The notes beneath the pieces are model-generated. The model did not search any database. It was not told the origin of the DNA and saw only the letters and a program-made list of their open reading frames with translations. A stretch of 64,000 nucleotides of DNA, from assembly GCA_016185145.1 (NCBI GenBank), contig JACPOB010000114.1:31082-95081 (forward strand). Reading direction: 5' to 3'. Source of the DNA: Rhodospirillales bacterium (GTDB taxonomy: Bacteria; Pseudomonadota; Alphaproteobacteria; Reyranellales; Reyranellaceae). This document shows, in pieces, positions 53,538 to 61,479 of this stretch (position 1 is the stretch's first letter; each line of letters opens with the position of its first letter). The position numbers and the translations under genes were made by a program.

Positions 53538-55313
53538 ATGGCCAACGAAGACTTGGTCGCCATGGTGTGGGGCGAGACGCGCGCCCTCAAGGCGCAGAAC
53601 GGATCGGCGGAAACCCAGAATCGACTCTACGGCGTGATCGGGGCGATGGCCGTCGATGCAAAGCGCCGCGGGCTCGATCGGTTCTTCCGGCGCGCCGGTC
53701 CGCCGGCGGCGCTCACCGACCTTGCCCGCGACTACCAGCAGGTGGCGGAGACGACCGACGCCGTGGAGGCGGGCCGATGGTCGGGCGACGCGCTGCCCAA
53801 GCGGGCGGTGCTGTGGGAGATCACAGCCGACAAGTTGCCCCGGCTCGACAGCGGCATGCCGGCCGCTGCGCGTTGGATCCTCCAGCCTGGCGCCAACAAT
53901 CGCGAGCAGGACTACGAAAGCGGGACCGGATCCTTCAAGCGGACCTTCCGGCTGTACGAATCGATGGAGGTGCCGCAGGCCGGCGACCCGGCCTTCGTCT
54001 CCGCCGCGAGCGGCAACGGCATGACGGCGGCGGCCAACGCCAATCCCTACAGCAAGTGGGCATGGATCCTCGGCATCGCCGCGGTGGTGGTGTTCATCCT
54101 GGGCGGCACGATGTCGATCTGGTCGGGACGTGCCTTGCATGGGGCGCGTGAGCTGTTGGTGAGTCAGGATCCGCAGCGCCAGTCCGATCTCGTGCATCAG
54201 ATCGCGCAAGTCTGCCTCGACCAGTACCAAGTTGCGCCGACGAACGTGAAGAGGACGATCTGCACGAAGCTGCTTGGCGACAACTACGAGATGCCCAAAC
54301 CAGCGCAGGGCACTACGGACCTGAAATGGCCGGACGCCGCACAGTCCGTCGTGACGCAGGCCGCGGAGTGTGCCGACAAGGGAGAGCCGAAGGAGATCTG
54401 TGCGACGATCTGGCAGGCCGCGCTGGCGATCAGGTACGGCGACACCAAATTCCCGACCAAGGACAGCCGGACGGGGTCGTGGAGAGCCGCCATCCTGAGC
54501 GCCTTCGGCAGTTTGTCGGCGTGGTTGACCGGTGCCAGCAACGACGGCGGTTCCATTTCCATGCTGGTGCCCATGCTGGCCCTCATCGCCGGGATCGCCG
54601 GGCTGACCATCGCTCTCGGGCTCGGCACCAAGCAGCGCATGGCAGGCGTCTGGATCGACGATCGCAATCGTGTCTCGCTGTCGCGCGCTCAGATAACCCT
54701 ATGGACGATCGTGGCGCTCGGCGGATATGCGGCCATGGCGCTCTTCAATATCGGTATGATGGGCCAATCTTCGTTGGCGGCGTTCCCGACGATGCCGACT
54801 GCGATCGCGGCTGCCCTCGGCATCGCCGCGTCGTCGCCGATGCTGTCGGCGCTGATCCTCGACACAAAGAAGGATCCCGCGCAGACACATTCGCTTGTAT
54901 TCGACCCCGCTGGTACCCCGGACGTGGCGAACCGCGGGGTAACGTTCCTCGGCGGTTCGTCGACCGGTCTCGACGTGAAGCCCGATTCGCGGCTCGCCTC
55001 CCTGGCCGATATTTTCATGGGAGAGGAAAACGCCAACGCCAGCACCGTGGATTTGTCGCGCCTGCAGAACGTGGTGATCACCCTCACCCTGGTCCTGGGC
55101 TATTTCGCGTTGCTCGTGGAGCAGATGCGCGACATCGGCGCCGGCGCGGTGCTGAAAGCGACCCCGCTGCCTCGGTATTTCCTGGAGCTTCCGGATCCGG
55201 GAACGACCTTCGCCTCCCTGTTGCTGGTGAGCCATGCGGCCTATCTCGCGGCCAAGGCTTACGACAACAAAGATCCCAACAAGGATGCGAAGCCAAAGCA
55301 GGACGGCCACTGA
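53538..55313 (+). CDS. Multi-spanning membrane protein with soluble N-terminal domain, unknown function
   Basis: A 591-residue protein; ATG 53538 has GAGGGGGA just upstream, while the longer frame to 53388 overlaps the divergent giant gene. Residues 1-165 are soluble: LVAMVWGETRALKAQNGSAETQNRLYGVIGAMA faintly recalls the catalytic Glu region of cell-wall hydrolases, but this is weak. One span at ~173-192 (WAWILGIAAVVVFILGGTM), a Cys-containing loop (VCLDQYQVAPTNVKRTICTKLLGD; AAECADKGEPKEICATIW) that could form disulfides outside the membrane, then spans near 340-360, 385-408, 415-440, 515-533 and 553-573. The segment VSLSRAQITLWTIVALGGYAAMALFNIGM is notable. Tail Lys/Asp-rich (KDPNKDAKPKQDGH). 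I propose it is the membrane partner of the two giant proteins. Confidence 0.78.
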   Translation: MANEDLVAMVWGETRALKAQNGSAETQNRLYGVIGAMAVDAKRRGLDRFFRRAGPPAALTDLARDYQQVAETTDAVEAGRWSGDALPKRAVLWEITADKLPRLDSGMPAAARWILQPGANNREQDYESGTGSFKRTFRLYESMEVPQAGDPAFVSAASGNGMTAAANANPYSKWAWILGIAAVVVFILGGTMSIWSGRALHGARELLVSQDPQRQSDLVHQIAQVCLDQYQVAPTNVKRTICTKLLGDNYEMPKPAQGTTDLKWPDAAQSVVTQAAECADKGEPKEICATIWQAALAIRYGDTKFPTKDSRTGSWRAAILSAFGSLSAWLTGASNDGGSISMLVPMLALIAGIAGLTIALGLGTKQRMAGVWIDDRNRVSLSRAQITLWTIVALGGYAAMALFNIGMMGQSSLAAFPTMPTAIAAALGIAASSPMLSALILDTKKDPAQTHSLVFDPAGTPDVANRGVTFLGGSSTGLDVKPDSRLASLADIFMGEENANASTVDLSRLQNVVITLTLVLGYFALLVEQMRDIGAGAVLKATPLPRYFLELPDPGTTFASLLLVSHAAYLAAKAYDNKDPNKDAKPKQDGH

Positions 55314-55343
55314 GGAGCGATGTCAGTCGATCGGGGGGGAAGG

Positions 55344-55967
55344 ATGGCTTTGAAGATCTGGATCGCGAGCTTCATCCCGCAGAACATCGCGGGGCTGACC
55401 ACGCCCGTCCCGAACGGCGGTGGCAAGACCATGATCCCCGGGCCCACGCCCGTCAGTGACTGCTTCCATACCGACCAGCGATCGTTCTCGGATTCGCCCG
55501 ATCGTTCCTCGCGCATGCGCTCGATCGTCGAGATCAATCCTGCAAACATGACTCTGGCTTCTCAGAATCACCACTGCGACCACACGGTGGAATGCGACTG
55601 CGAAGACGGCGACGTCGAATGCGACAAGCTTCCCGACAGCAGCAAGCTCAAGGTCGAGAACTTCACCTCGTCCGGCAGCAAGTGCTCCTTCTCGCTGACC
55701 GGCGGCGCCGGCAATCCGTGCGCCGGCGCGCTTGCGCCGCTCATTGAGTGGCTGGTCCGTGTGAGCGTCGAGAAGCAGGGGGCGTCCGTCGTCGTCAAGC
55801 TGGCCGATGGCAGTCTTGTCGAGCCGTTTCCCGCGTTCGAGATGTACGCGTCGCTGAACGGCACGACCAAGAAGCTTTTCCAGCGTCCGCCCGATCCCGG
55901 CGCGACGCCGTGGGATTTGTTCGGGGCTCCGAACAAATCGGTGTCGGGGTCGGCAAGCTTTCCGTAG
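55344..55967 (+). CDS. Cysteine-containing protein, possibly DUF3238-like
   Basis: A 207-residue protein (MALKIWIASFIPQNIAG...). ATG 55344 has GGGGGGAAGG upstream; an in-frame ATG at 55320 with GAGGAG is an alternative that adds eight residues. No signal peptide. Notable segments: TMIPGPTPVSDCFHTDQRSFSDSPDRSSRMRSIVEI, a His/Cys/acid cluster HHCDHTVECDCEDGDVECDK, FTSSGSKCSFSLTGGAGNPC, and FPAFEMYASL near the C-terminus. The start KIWI-x-SFIP and CFHTDQRSFS recall DUF3238-type proteins, from memory only. The cluster could bind metal or form disulfides. It follows the membrane-protein gene by 30 bases, so the two are probably one operon. Confidence 0.72.
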   Translation: MALKIWIASFIPQNIAGLTTPVPNGGGKTMIPGPTPVSDCFHTDQRSFSDSPDRSSRMRSIVEINPANMTLASQNHHCDHTVECDCEDGDVECDKLPDSSKLKVENFTSSGSKCSFSLTGGAGNPCAGALAPLIEWLVRVSVEKQGASVVVKLADGSLVEPFPAFEMYASLNGTTKKLFQRPPDPGATPWDLFGAPNKSVSGSASFP

Positions 55968-56021
55968 CAGCGCCCGACGGGTGACTTGCCGCGGGCGGGG
56001 CATTCGGGCATCTCTCCGCCC

Positions 56022-56966
56022 ATGACCCTTGCCAACCGCCCGGCATTGTCCGTGGTGGCCCCTTGCTACAACGAACAGGACGTGCTGCCGGAGTTCCTGC
56101 GCCGCATCGGCACGGTGCTGGATGGCGTCGGTGGCGCGAGCGAGATCGTGCTGGTCGATGACGGCTCGCACGATCGCACCTGGGAGGTCCTGACCGAGGC
56201 CGCCGCCCGCGATCCGCGCGTCGTCGCGGTGCGGCTGATGCGCAACCACGGCCATCAGCTCGCGCTCACCGCCGGGCTCACCGTGTGCCGCGGCGAGCGC
56301 ATCCTGATCATCGACGCCGACCTGCAGGATCCGCCTGAACTGCTGCCCGACATGATGGTCTTGATGGATCAGGGAGCCGATGTGGTCTACGGCCAGCGTC
56401 GGCAGCGCGAGGGCGAAGGGTTGTTCAAGCGCGCCACGGCCGCCGCTTTCTATCGCCTGATCGGCCGCATGACCGACGTCGAGATCCCGCTCGATGCCGG
56501 CGACTTCCGCCTGATCACGCGCCGCGTGCTCGATCTCCTGACCGCCATGCCTGAGCGCCATCGCTTCGTGCGCGGCATGGTCGCCTGGATCGGCGGCAAG
56601 CAGGTGCCGCTGCCCTACGACCGCAAGGCGCGGGTGGCGGGCGAGAGCAAGTATCCCTTGTCCAAGATGGTGCGCTTCGCTGCCGACGCCATCACCGCCT
56701 TCTCGGTCGTGCCGCTGATGGCCTCGATGACCATCGGCTGGGTGATGGCCGCGGTCGGCTTCGCCTTCTTCGTCTATTCCATCATCGGCTGGGCGTTCGG
56801 CCACACGCTGCCCGGCTGGACGTCGCTGATGGCGGCCGTCGGCGTTTTGGGCGGCATGCAGTTCCTGATGCTGGGAATCATCGGCGCCTATCTCGGTCGG
56901 CTCTACGACCAGAGCAAGGGCCGGCCGCTGTTCATGATCCGCGACATCGTGGGCGGCCCCAAATGA
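56022..56966 (+). CDS. Family 2 glycosyltransferase, polyprenyl-phosphate sugar transferase-like
   Basis: A 314-residue GT2 enzyme of the DPM1/GtrB type. LSVVAPCYNEQDVLPEFLRRI begins the fold; IVLVDDGSHDRTWEVL and ILIIDADLQDPPELLPDMMVLMDQGADVVYGQRRQREGE give the nucleotide-sugar and DxD motifs; AGDFRLITRRVLDLLTAMPERHRFVRGMVAWIGGKQ is typical of the family. Two C-terminal spans (ASMTIGWVMAAVGFAFFVYSIIGWAF and LMAAVGVLGGMQFLMLGIIGAYLGRLY) anchor it. It makes a polyprenyl-phosphate-linked sugar, probably used by the GT-C-like protein downstream. Overlaps the methyltransferase gene by four bases. ATG 56022 is chosen; the frame extends upstream without family sequence. Confidence 0.9.
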   Translation: MTLANRPALSVVAPCYNEQDVLPEFLRRIGTVLDGVGGASEIVLVDDGSHDRTWEVLTEAAARDPRVVAVRLMRNHGHQLALTAGLTVCRGERILIIDADLQDPPELLPDMMVLMDQGADVVYGQRRQREGEGLFKRATAAAFYRLIGRMTDVEIPLDAGDFRLITRRVLDLLTAMPERHRFVRGMVAWIGGKQVPLPYDRKARVAGESKYPLSKMVRFAADAITAFSVVPLMASMTIGWVMAAVGFAFFVYSIIGWAFGHTLPGWTSLMAAVGVLGGMQFLMLGIIGAYLGRLYDQSKGRPLFMIRDIVGGPK

Positions 56967-57676
56967 CACCGGCGGAGTTCGACCGCCACGCCGCGTCCTA
57001 CGACGGCGGCCTCGACAATCCCGTCAAGCGCATGATGGGCGACTCGGCCGACCAGTTCATCGCCGTGAAGGCGCGCTGGCTGCTGCGCCGCGAGCCCGCG
57101 CTGAAGACCGGCGAGCTGGCCGTGCTCGACTATGGCTGCGGTGCGGGCGACCTCATGCGGGTTCTGGGGGAGCTCGGCGCGCGGGCTGCCTTCACCGGCT
57201 GTGACGTATCGGGCGGCATGCTGGCCGAGGTCGGCAAGCGCTGGCCGGCGGCGCTGGGCCCGGCGCCGGCGCTGGCGACGCAGGAGGGGGCCAAAACGCG
57301 CTTCGCCGACCGGCAGTTCGACGTCGTCACCATCAGCGCCGTGCTGCACCACGTGCCGGTTGCGGAGCGCCAGGCGGTCTATCGCGAGCTCGGGCGCGTG
57401 CTGAAGCCCGGCGGCCGGATCTATGTCTTCGAGCACAATCCGCGCAATCCGCTGGTGCGCTACGTCATCGCCCGCACGCCGATCGACGAGAACGCCATCC
57501 TGCTGGACGCGCGCGAGGTCCGCTACGGCCTGCTCGAGACGGCGCGCTACGAGCTCGAGACGGACTATCTGATGTTCATGCCGCCCGGCCTCGCCTTCCT
57601 GCGGCCCATCGACCGGACGCTGGCGTGGCTGCCGCTCGGAGCGCAATATGTCGTGGCGGCGCGCAAAGGCGCCTGA
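56963..57676 (+). CDS. Class I SAM-dependent methyltransferase
   Basis: A 237-residue methyltransferase. Motif I: VLDYGCGAGDLMRVL; acidic motif II: AFTGCDVSGGMLAEV; then FDVVTISAVLHHVPVAERQAVYRELGRVLKPGGRIYVFEHNPRNPLVR. The substrate is unknown. Start overlaps the GT2 stop as ATGA, so it probably acts on the same glycan or lipid product. The C-terminal LMFMPPGLAFLRPIDRTLAWLPLGAQYVVAARK is hydrophobic and may bind membrane. Confidence 0.9.
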   Translation: MTPAEFDRHAASYDGGLDNPVKRMMGDSADQFIAVKARWLLRREPALKTGELAVLDYGCGAGDLMRVLGELGARAAFTGCDVSGGMLAEVGKRWPAALGPAPALATQEGAKTRFADRQFDVVTISAVLHHVPVAERQAVYRELGRVLKPGGRIYVFEHNPRNPLVRYVIARTPIDENAILLDAREVRYGLLETARYELETDYLMFMPPGLAFLRPIDRTLAWLPLGAQYVVAARKGA

Positions 57677-57686
57677 GGAGACCGGG

Positions 57687-57954
57687 ATGGACCGACAGAC
57701 CTTCGAAGCCGAGCTGAAGCGCGACGGCTATGACGTCGTCACCAACACCACGCCCGGCGTGAAAGTGAATCCCGAGCACAGCCATCCGTTCGACGTGCGG
57801 GCGATGGTCGTGAAGGGGGCACTTACGCTGACGTCGTGACGGCGCGAGCCGCACTTACCGCGCCGGCGAGACCTTCACCATGCCCAGGGGCTGCCTGCAT
57901 TCCGAGAGCTACGGACCGGAGGGCGCCGTCACGTTGTTCGGGCGGAAGATGTGA
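57687..57954 (+). pseudogene. Small cupin-domain protein, frameshifted by one base
   Basis: The first 50 codons read MDRQTFEAELKRDGYDVVTNTTPGVKVNPEHSHPFDVRAMVVKGALTLTS and then stop at 57837. Reading on after skipping one base gives DGASRTYRAGETFTMPRGCLHSESYGPEGAVTLFGRKM and a stop at 57952-57954. Together they form an 88-residue single-domain cupin with metal-ligand-like NPEHSHPF and PRGCLHSESYG. One extra T near 57837 (TCG-T-GAC) explains the break. It follows the methyltransferase gene by ten bases. Confidence 0.85.
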
Positions 57955-57980
57955 TGCTAGAGGCGCGTCTTCTCATGCTC

Positions 57981-58046
57981 TTCCGGACCGCGCGCCTCCT
58001 GGCGCGCTCATGAATCATGAGCGAGCCGGAGGCTCGCGGTCCAGAA
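57981..58046. repeat. Dispersed intergenic palindrome, family A (copy 2)
   Basis: Starts TTCCGGACCGCGCGCC and returns through GCGCTCATGA-ATCATGAGCG to GGCTCGCGGTCCAGAA. Same arms as the copy at 2908-2992. It is directly followed by a family B copy. Confidence 0.8.
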
Positions 58047-58050
58047 GACC

Positions 58051-58084
58051 ATGACGCGCCACTGGAGTGGCGCGCCCCCAGCGC
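58051..58084. repeat. Dispersed palindrome, family B (copy 2)
   Basis: Matches 5863-5896 base for base from ATGACGCGCC to CCCCCAGCGC. The copy contains the only well-placed ATG for the following membrane-protein gene. Confidence 0.8.
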
Positions 58085-59706
58085 ATCTCGTGCTGGTTTT
58101 CGCGTTGTCGTTGTTGGCGCTCTGCGGCCTGATCGCCTGGCTGCAGAACGTCCACATCATCACCGCCAACGGCATGTACAAGAGCATCCAGACCGAGCCC
58201 TGGATCGCCGATTCCTCGCGCGCGCGGCTCGATCCGTCGAACTATCTCTACTTCCCGCTCTATGGCGCGCTCTGCCGGCTGCTCGACTGGCTCGGCATCG
58301 ACCGCGGCGTGCCGTGGCGGCAGTTCGCCTGGCTCAACGCCTTCTTCGCCAGCCTCGCCACGACGATCGTCTACGCCTTCGTCCATCGCCTGACCGGCAG
58401 TGTCCGCACGGCCGCGCTGGCGGCGTGCTTCCACTTCGGCTGCGGCTTCGTCCTGCTGCTCTCGGTGATCAGCGAGGACATCATGCCGGGCTACACGCTG
58501 GTCCTGGGCGCGATGGCGCTGGCCGGCCTGTGGTTCGACCGGCCGACGTACCTCCGCGTTGCTCTGGTCGGCGCGCTCTTCACGGTGGGCTGGCTGATCG
58601 AATGGCGCCTGATGTTCCCGCTGCTGCCCGCGCTTGTCCTGGCGCTCGCCCTGTCGCCGGCCCGGACGCAGGTACCACCGATGCGCCGCGCGGCGATGAT
58701 CGGCACCCTCGTCGTTTCCATCGTCGTCGTGGCCGGTATCGTCCAGCTCTGGTCGGAGCGATATCCGGGCGCCGTCGGCCTGCACGACATCCTGTGGACC
58801 GGCAAGGGCGTGGCCACCGGCTGGGCCGGCCTGTCGTGGGACAAGGCCTGGATGATGCTGTCGGGCGTCGGCAACTATTTCCTGATGGTCGGCGGCTGGG
58901 TCGATCCGTTGTCCGCCAGGCGCACGGCGGGACCCCTGATCGTATCGGTCGCGCTGCAGGTCGTGATCCTCGTCGCCGCCGTCCTCGTGCTGTGGCTGCG
59001 CCGCGCGGAGCCGCGGCTGCGGGCGGTTGCGATCGTCTTCCTCGGCACCCTCGGGGCAGGGCAGGTGCTGAACCTCTACTCGCAGCCCCAGGATCCGCAG
59101 ATGCAGATCAACGTCATGCCGTGGCTGGCGGTGGCGTGGGCGCTGCTGCTGGGGGCGCTGCTGCCGCGCGCGCGCAGTGTCGCCATCGCCCTCACCGTGG
59201 CGTCGTTGCTGCCCCTGGTCTGGAATGTCGGCCAGCTCGCGCGCTTCCGCGGCGGCGACGCGGACGCGCTCAGGGCCGTGGCCGCGCTCGAGCAGCGCTT
59301 CCCGCCGGCGTCGACGGTCTTCGTCTACTGGGGCTTCGAGCCCATCACCATGTGGCAGTACGCGCTGTGGAGCCGCACCTGGGACTGGGACGGCAAGCCG
59401 TCCGACGCGAAGTTCAAGTGGATCGCCGTCGATGCCGGCGCCATCCGCCATCCCGACTGGACGGCGGAGCACAATGCCGAGGTCCTGAAGCGCGACATCG
59501 ACCAGGCCTTCGACCGCGGCTATCGCGTCGTCATCTCCGACGTCTGGACCTGGAACGAGGCCGAGCTGACCGGCCAGCTCGGCGCCCTGTCCGCGGCCGA
59601 CCGGGCGTCGGCCATCTGGCGGATACTGCACGACAATTACCGCGCCGTGCCCGCTTTCAGCGATCCCACCGCCGGCACTTACTACGAGCTGCGCCGCCGG
59701 CAATGA
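58051..59706 (+). CDS. Multi-spanning membrane protein, GT-C glycosyltransferase-like
   Basis: A 551-residue protein with roughly 11 hydrophobic segments in the first ~410 residues and a soluble C-terminal domain of ~140 residues (ADALRAVAALEQRFPPASTVFVYWGFEPITMW ... TYYELRRRQ). An acidic first periplasmic loop (WIADSSRARLDPSNYLYFPLYG) is where GT-C enzymes carry catalytic Asp, but no family is certain. The first eleven codons (MTRHWSGAPPA) are encoded in a dispersed repeat; the first hydrophobic segment starts right after, so a true start may have been altered. It probably uses the polyprenyl sugar made by the GT2 enzyme upstream. Confidence 0.75.
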   Translation: MTRHWSGAPPAHLVLVFALSLLALCGLIAWLQNVHIITANGMYKSIQTEPWIADSSRARLDPSNYLYFPLYGALCRLLDWLGIDRGVPWRQFAWLNAFFASLATTIVYAFVHRLTGSVRTAALAACFHFGCGFVLLLSVISEDIMPGYTLVLGAMALAGLWFDRPTYLRVALVGALFTVGWLIEWRLMFPLLPALVLALALSPARTQVPPMRRAAMIGTLVVSIVVVAGIVQLWSERYPGAVGLHDILWTGKGVATGWAGLSWDKAWMMLSGVGNYFLMVGGWVDPLSARRTAGPLIVSVALQVVILVAAVLVLWLRRAEPRLRAVAIVFLGTLGAGQVLNLYSQPQDPQMQINVMPWLAVAWALLLGALLPRARSVAIALTVASLLPLVWNVGQLARFRGGDADALRAVAALEQRFPPASTVFVYWGFEPITMWQYALWSRTWDWDGKPSDAKFKWIAVDAGAIRHPDWTAEHNAEVLKRDIDQAFDRGYRVVISDVWTWNEAELTGQLGALSAADRASAIWRILHDNYRAVPAFSDPTAGTYYELRRRQ

Positions 59707-59717
59707 CCGACTGACAC

Positions 59718-60155
59718 TCACCCCTTGTAGGCGACCAGGAGTGCGCCGCCGCCGATCAACGCGACGCCCAGCCAGTTCAAGCCGCTCAATCGCTCGCTCA
59801 GGAAGACCGCGCCGAACACGGCGACAAGAACGACGCTCAGCTTGTCTATCGGTGCGACGCGGGCCGCGTCACCCACCTTGAGGGCGCGAAAGTAGCAGAG
59901 CCACGACGCTCCTGTGGCCAGGCCCGAGAGAATCAGAAAGAGCCATGTCCGAGATGAGATCGTCGCAGGCGACTGCCATTGGCCGGTCAGGCTGACGATG
60001 CCGAGCAACGTGCAGAGAATGACGACCGTTCGTATCAACGTCGCGAGATCGGCATTTACGTTCGCGACGCCGACTTTGCCGAAGATGGCCGTCAGGGCCG
60101 CAAACGAAGCCGACAAGAGCGCCCAGGGAAGCCAGGCTGTCGATGTCGCGAACAT
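59718..60155 (-). CDS. Half-size EamA/DMT-type membrane transporter
   Basis: A 145-residue protein with five hydrophobic segments. It starts MFATSTAWLPWALLSASFAALTAIFGKVGVANVNADLATLIRT and ends RLSGLNWLGVALIGGGALLVAYKG, the single-EamA-domain pattern of small drug/metabolite transporters that dimerise. It starts 26 bases after the crcB stop on the same strand, so it is probably co-transcribed and under the fluoride riboswitch. The longer upstream frame overlaps crcB and is not real. Substrate unknown. Confidence 0.85.
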   Translation of the reverse strand: MFATSTAWLPWALLSASFAALTAIFGKVGVANVNADLATLIRTVVILCTLLGIVSLTGQWQSPATISSRTWLFLILSGLATGASWLCYFRALKVGDAARVAPIDKLSVVLVAVFGAVFLSERLSGLNWLGVALIGGGALLVAYKG

Positions 60156-60181
60156 GGTCAAGTCCTCGATGGAGTTGGTGA

Positions 60182-60562
60182 TTATCCCGCCCGAAGCAGG
60201 AGCCGGACGAGCAACAGGGCGGCAAATGTGGCGGCAATGGAGAGTATCACGGAACCCGCGGCGTATCCGGCTGCTGTGCCGTACTGGTCGCGCTCGACGA
60301 GCAGGACCGTTTCCAGCGAAAAGGTGGAGAACGTCGTGTAGCCGCCCAGTATTCCTGTCGTGAGGAACAGCTGAAGCCGGGACGGGAGGTATCCCTTCAA
60401 GGCGAAGTATCCGACCACCGCGCCGATCAGGAACGAGCCCGTTACGTTGATGAAGAGTGTTCCGACGTAGGTTGGATGCGCCAGGCGCATCGTGAGGACG
60501 TTCACGACGTGGCGAAGCGCACCTCCCAATCCAGCGCCGATGAAGACGATCAGATAAGCCAT
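60182..60562 (-). CDS. crcB: Fluoride ion channel CrcB/Fluc
   Basis: A 126-residue Fluc protein with four spans. MAYLIVFIGAGLGGALRHVVNVL, GTLFINVTGSFLIGAVVGYF (the conserved Asn) and TTGILGGYTTFSTFSLETVLLVE (the conserved GGYTTFSTF motif with ion-facing Phe residues) are diagnostic. Functions as a dual-topology dimer that lets fluoride leave the cell. A fluoride riboswitch and an RBS-sequestering hairpin precede it, which supports the assignment. Confidence 0.97.
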   Translation of the reverse strand: MAYLIVFIGAGLGGALRHVVNVLTMRLAHPTYVGTLFINVTGSFLIGAVVGYFALKGYLPSRLQLFLTTGILGGYTTFSTFSLETVLLVERDQYGTAAGYAAGSVILSIAATFAALLLVRLLLRAG

Positions 60563-60587
60563 GTCTCGCTCCCATTGTCAGCGAGAC
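60563..60587 (-). promoter_or_regulatory. Hairpin covering the crcB ribosome-binding site
   Basis: On the minus strand, GTCTCGCT and AGCGAGAC form a perfect 8-bp stem with a nine-base loop. The Shine-Dalgarno sequence (GGGAGCGAG) is inside the loop/3' arm and the arm ends at the ATG. It would block translation unless opened, and is the likely expression platform of the riboswitch upstream. Confidence 0.7.
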
Positions 60588-60622
60588 CGGCGGCAACATT
60601 CCTACCGGCGCTCGCGCGCCAA

Positions 60623-60670
60623 GTAGGAGTCATCGGCCTTTCGGCGGTTGTCGGGGGACTCCATCCCCAT
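60623..60670 (-). ncRNA. Fluoride riboswitch (crcB motif)
   Basis: On the minus strand the segments GGGGATGGAGTCCCCC, AACCGCC and GGCCGATGACTCCTAC occur in this order. They match the crcB-motif consensus: a GGnGATGG-type first stem, a central AACCGCC and the terminal GATGACTCCTAC that forms the pseudoknot. It ends about 60 bases upstream of crcB. It would turn on crcB and the EamA gene when fluoride is bound. Confidence 0.9.
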
Positions 60671-60756
60671 CCGATGCCGTTCTTCTAATACTGCGCTGTT
60701 CCAGCTGCAATGGGGTATCAACGGCGTCATCATCGCCGGCGTACAGGGAGGCAAGC

Positions 60757-61467
60757 ATGACGGCCATACGCGATGTCCTGAAGCGCGAGATAAAGGCGCT
60801 GGCGTTCGACCAGTACGGCACGATCGTCGACATGCAGAAGGGGCTCACCGAGGCGGTGACGCCTTTTCTGAAGGCGAAGGGCTGGGACGGCAAGCCCAAC
60901 AGCTTCGTCACCTGGTGGCGGCGCACCCACTACGAGAACTCGATGATCGACGCGCTGTGCGACCGCGGCCACACGCCGTATCGGCAGATCGGCCATCGCG
61001 CTGTGTCCCACGTCATGGATCGCTGCGGCATCGCCTATACCCAGGACGAGGTGAGGGCGCTGGTCGGTGAGATCGAGAGGCTGAAACCGTTTCCCGACGT
61101 GGTCGCGGCGCTCGGTGAGCTGCGGTCGGCGGGCTACAAGCTTGCGATCCTGTCGAACGGCGATCGCGACATGCTGAAGGCGGCGGGGCCGCACATCGGC
61201 TTTGCCTTCGACCACGTGATCTCGGTGCAGGAGGCGGGTTATTTCAAGCCGCACTGGAAGACCTACGCCAAGGCCGAGGAGATCATCGGCGAGGACCGTT
61301 CGGGCATCCTGTTCGTCGCCAACCACGCCTTCGACTGCATCGGCGCCAAGTCCTACGGCATGCGCACCGCCTTCATCGACCGGCGCAAGCGGCCGTTCGG
61401 CGAGACGCCGCACCAGCCCGATCTCATCCTGGCGGACTTCGCCGAGCTTGCTGATGCAATGACCTAG
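60757..61467 (+). CDS. HAD-superfamily hydrolase, haloacid dehalogenase type II-like
   Basis: A 236-residue HAD protein. Motif I: ALAFDQYGTIVD with the nucleophilic Asp; motif II: AILSNGD; motif III Lys in GYFKPHWKTYAKAEE; motif IV: ILFVANHAFDCIGAKSYGMRTAFIDR with acidic residue. The cap domain (residues ~20-100) and the FDQYGT box resemble L-2-haloacid dehalogenases, but many such proteins are phosphatases. A strong AGGGAGG precedes the ATG. Divergent from the fluoride operon; a dehalogenase acting on fluoroacids would fit that neighbour, but this is only a suggestion. Confidence 0.88.
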   Translation: MTAIRDVLKREIKALAFDQYGTIVDMQKGLTEAVTPFLKAKGWDGKPNSFVTWWRRTHYENSMIDALCDRGHTPYRQIGHRAVSHVMDRCGIAYTQDEVRALVGEIERLKPFPDVVAALGELRSAGYKLAILSNGDRDMLKAAGPHIGFAFDHVISVQEAGYFKPHWKTYAKAEEIIGEDRSGILFVANHAFDCIGAKSYGMRTAFIDRRKRPFGETPHQPDLILADFAELADAMT

Positions 61468-61479
61468 ATACACAGATGA

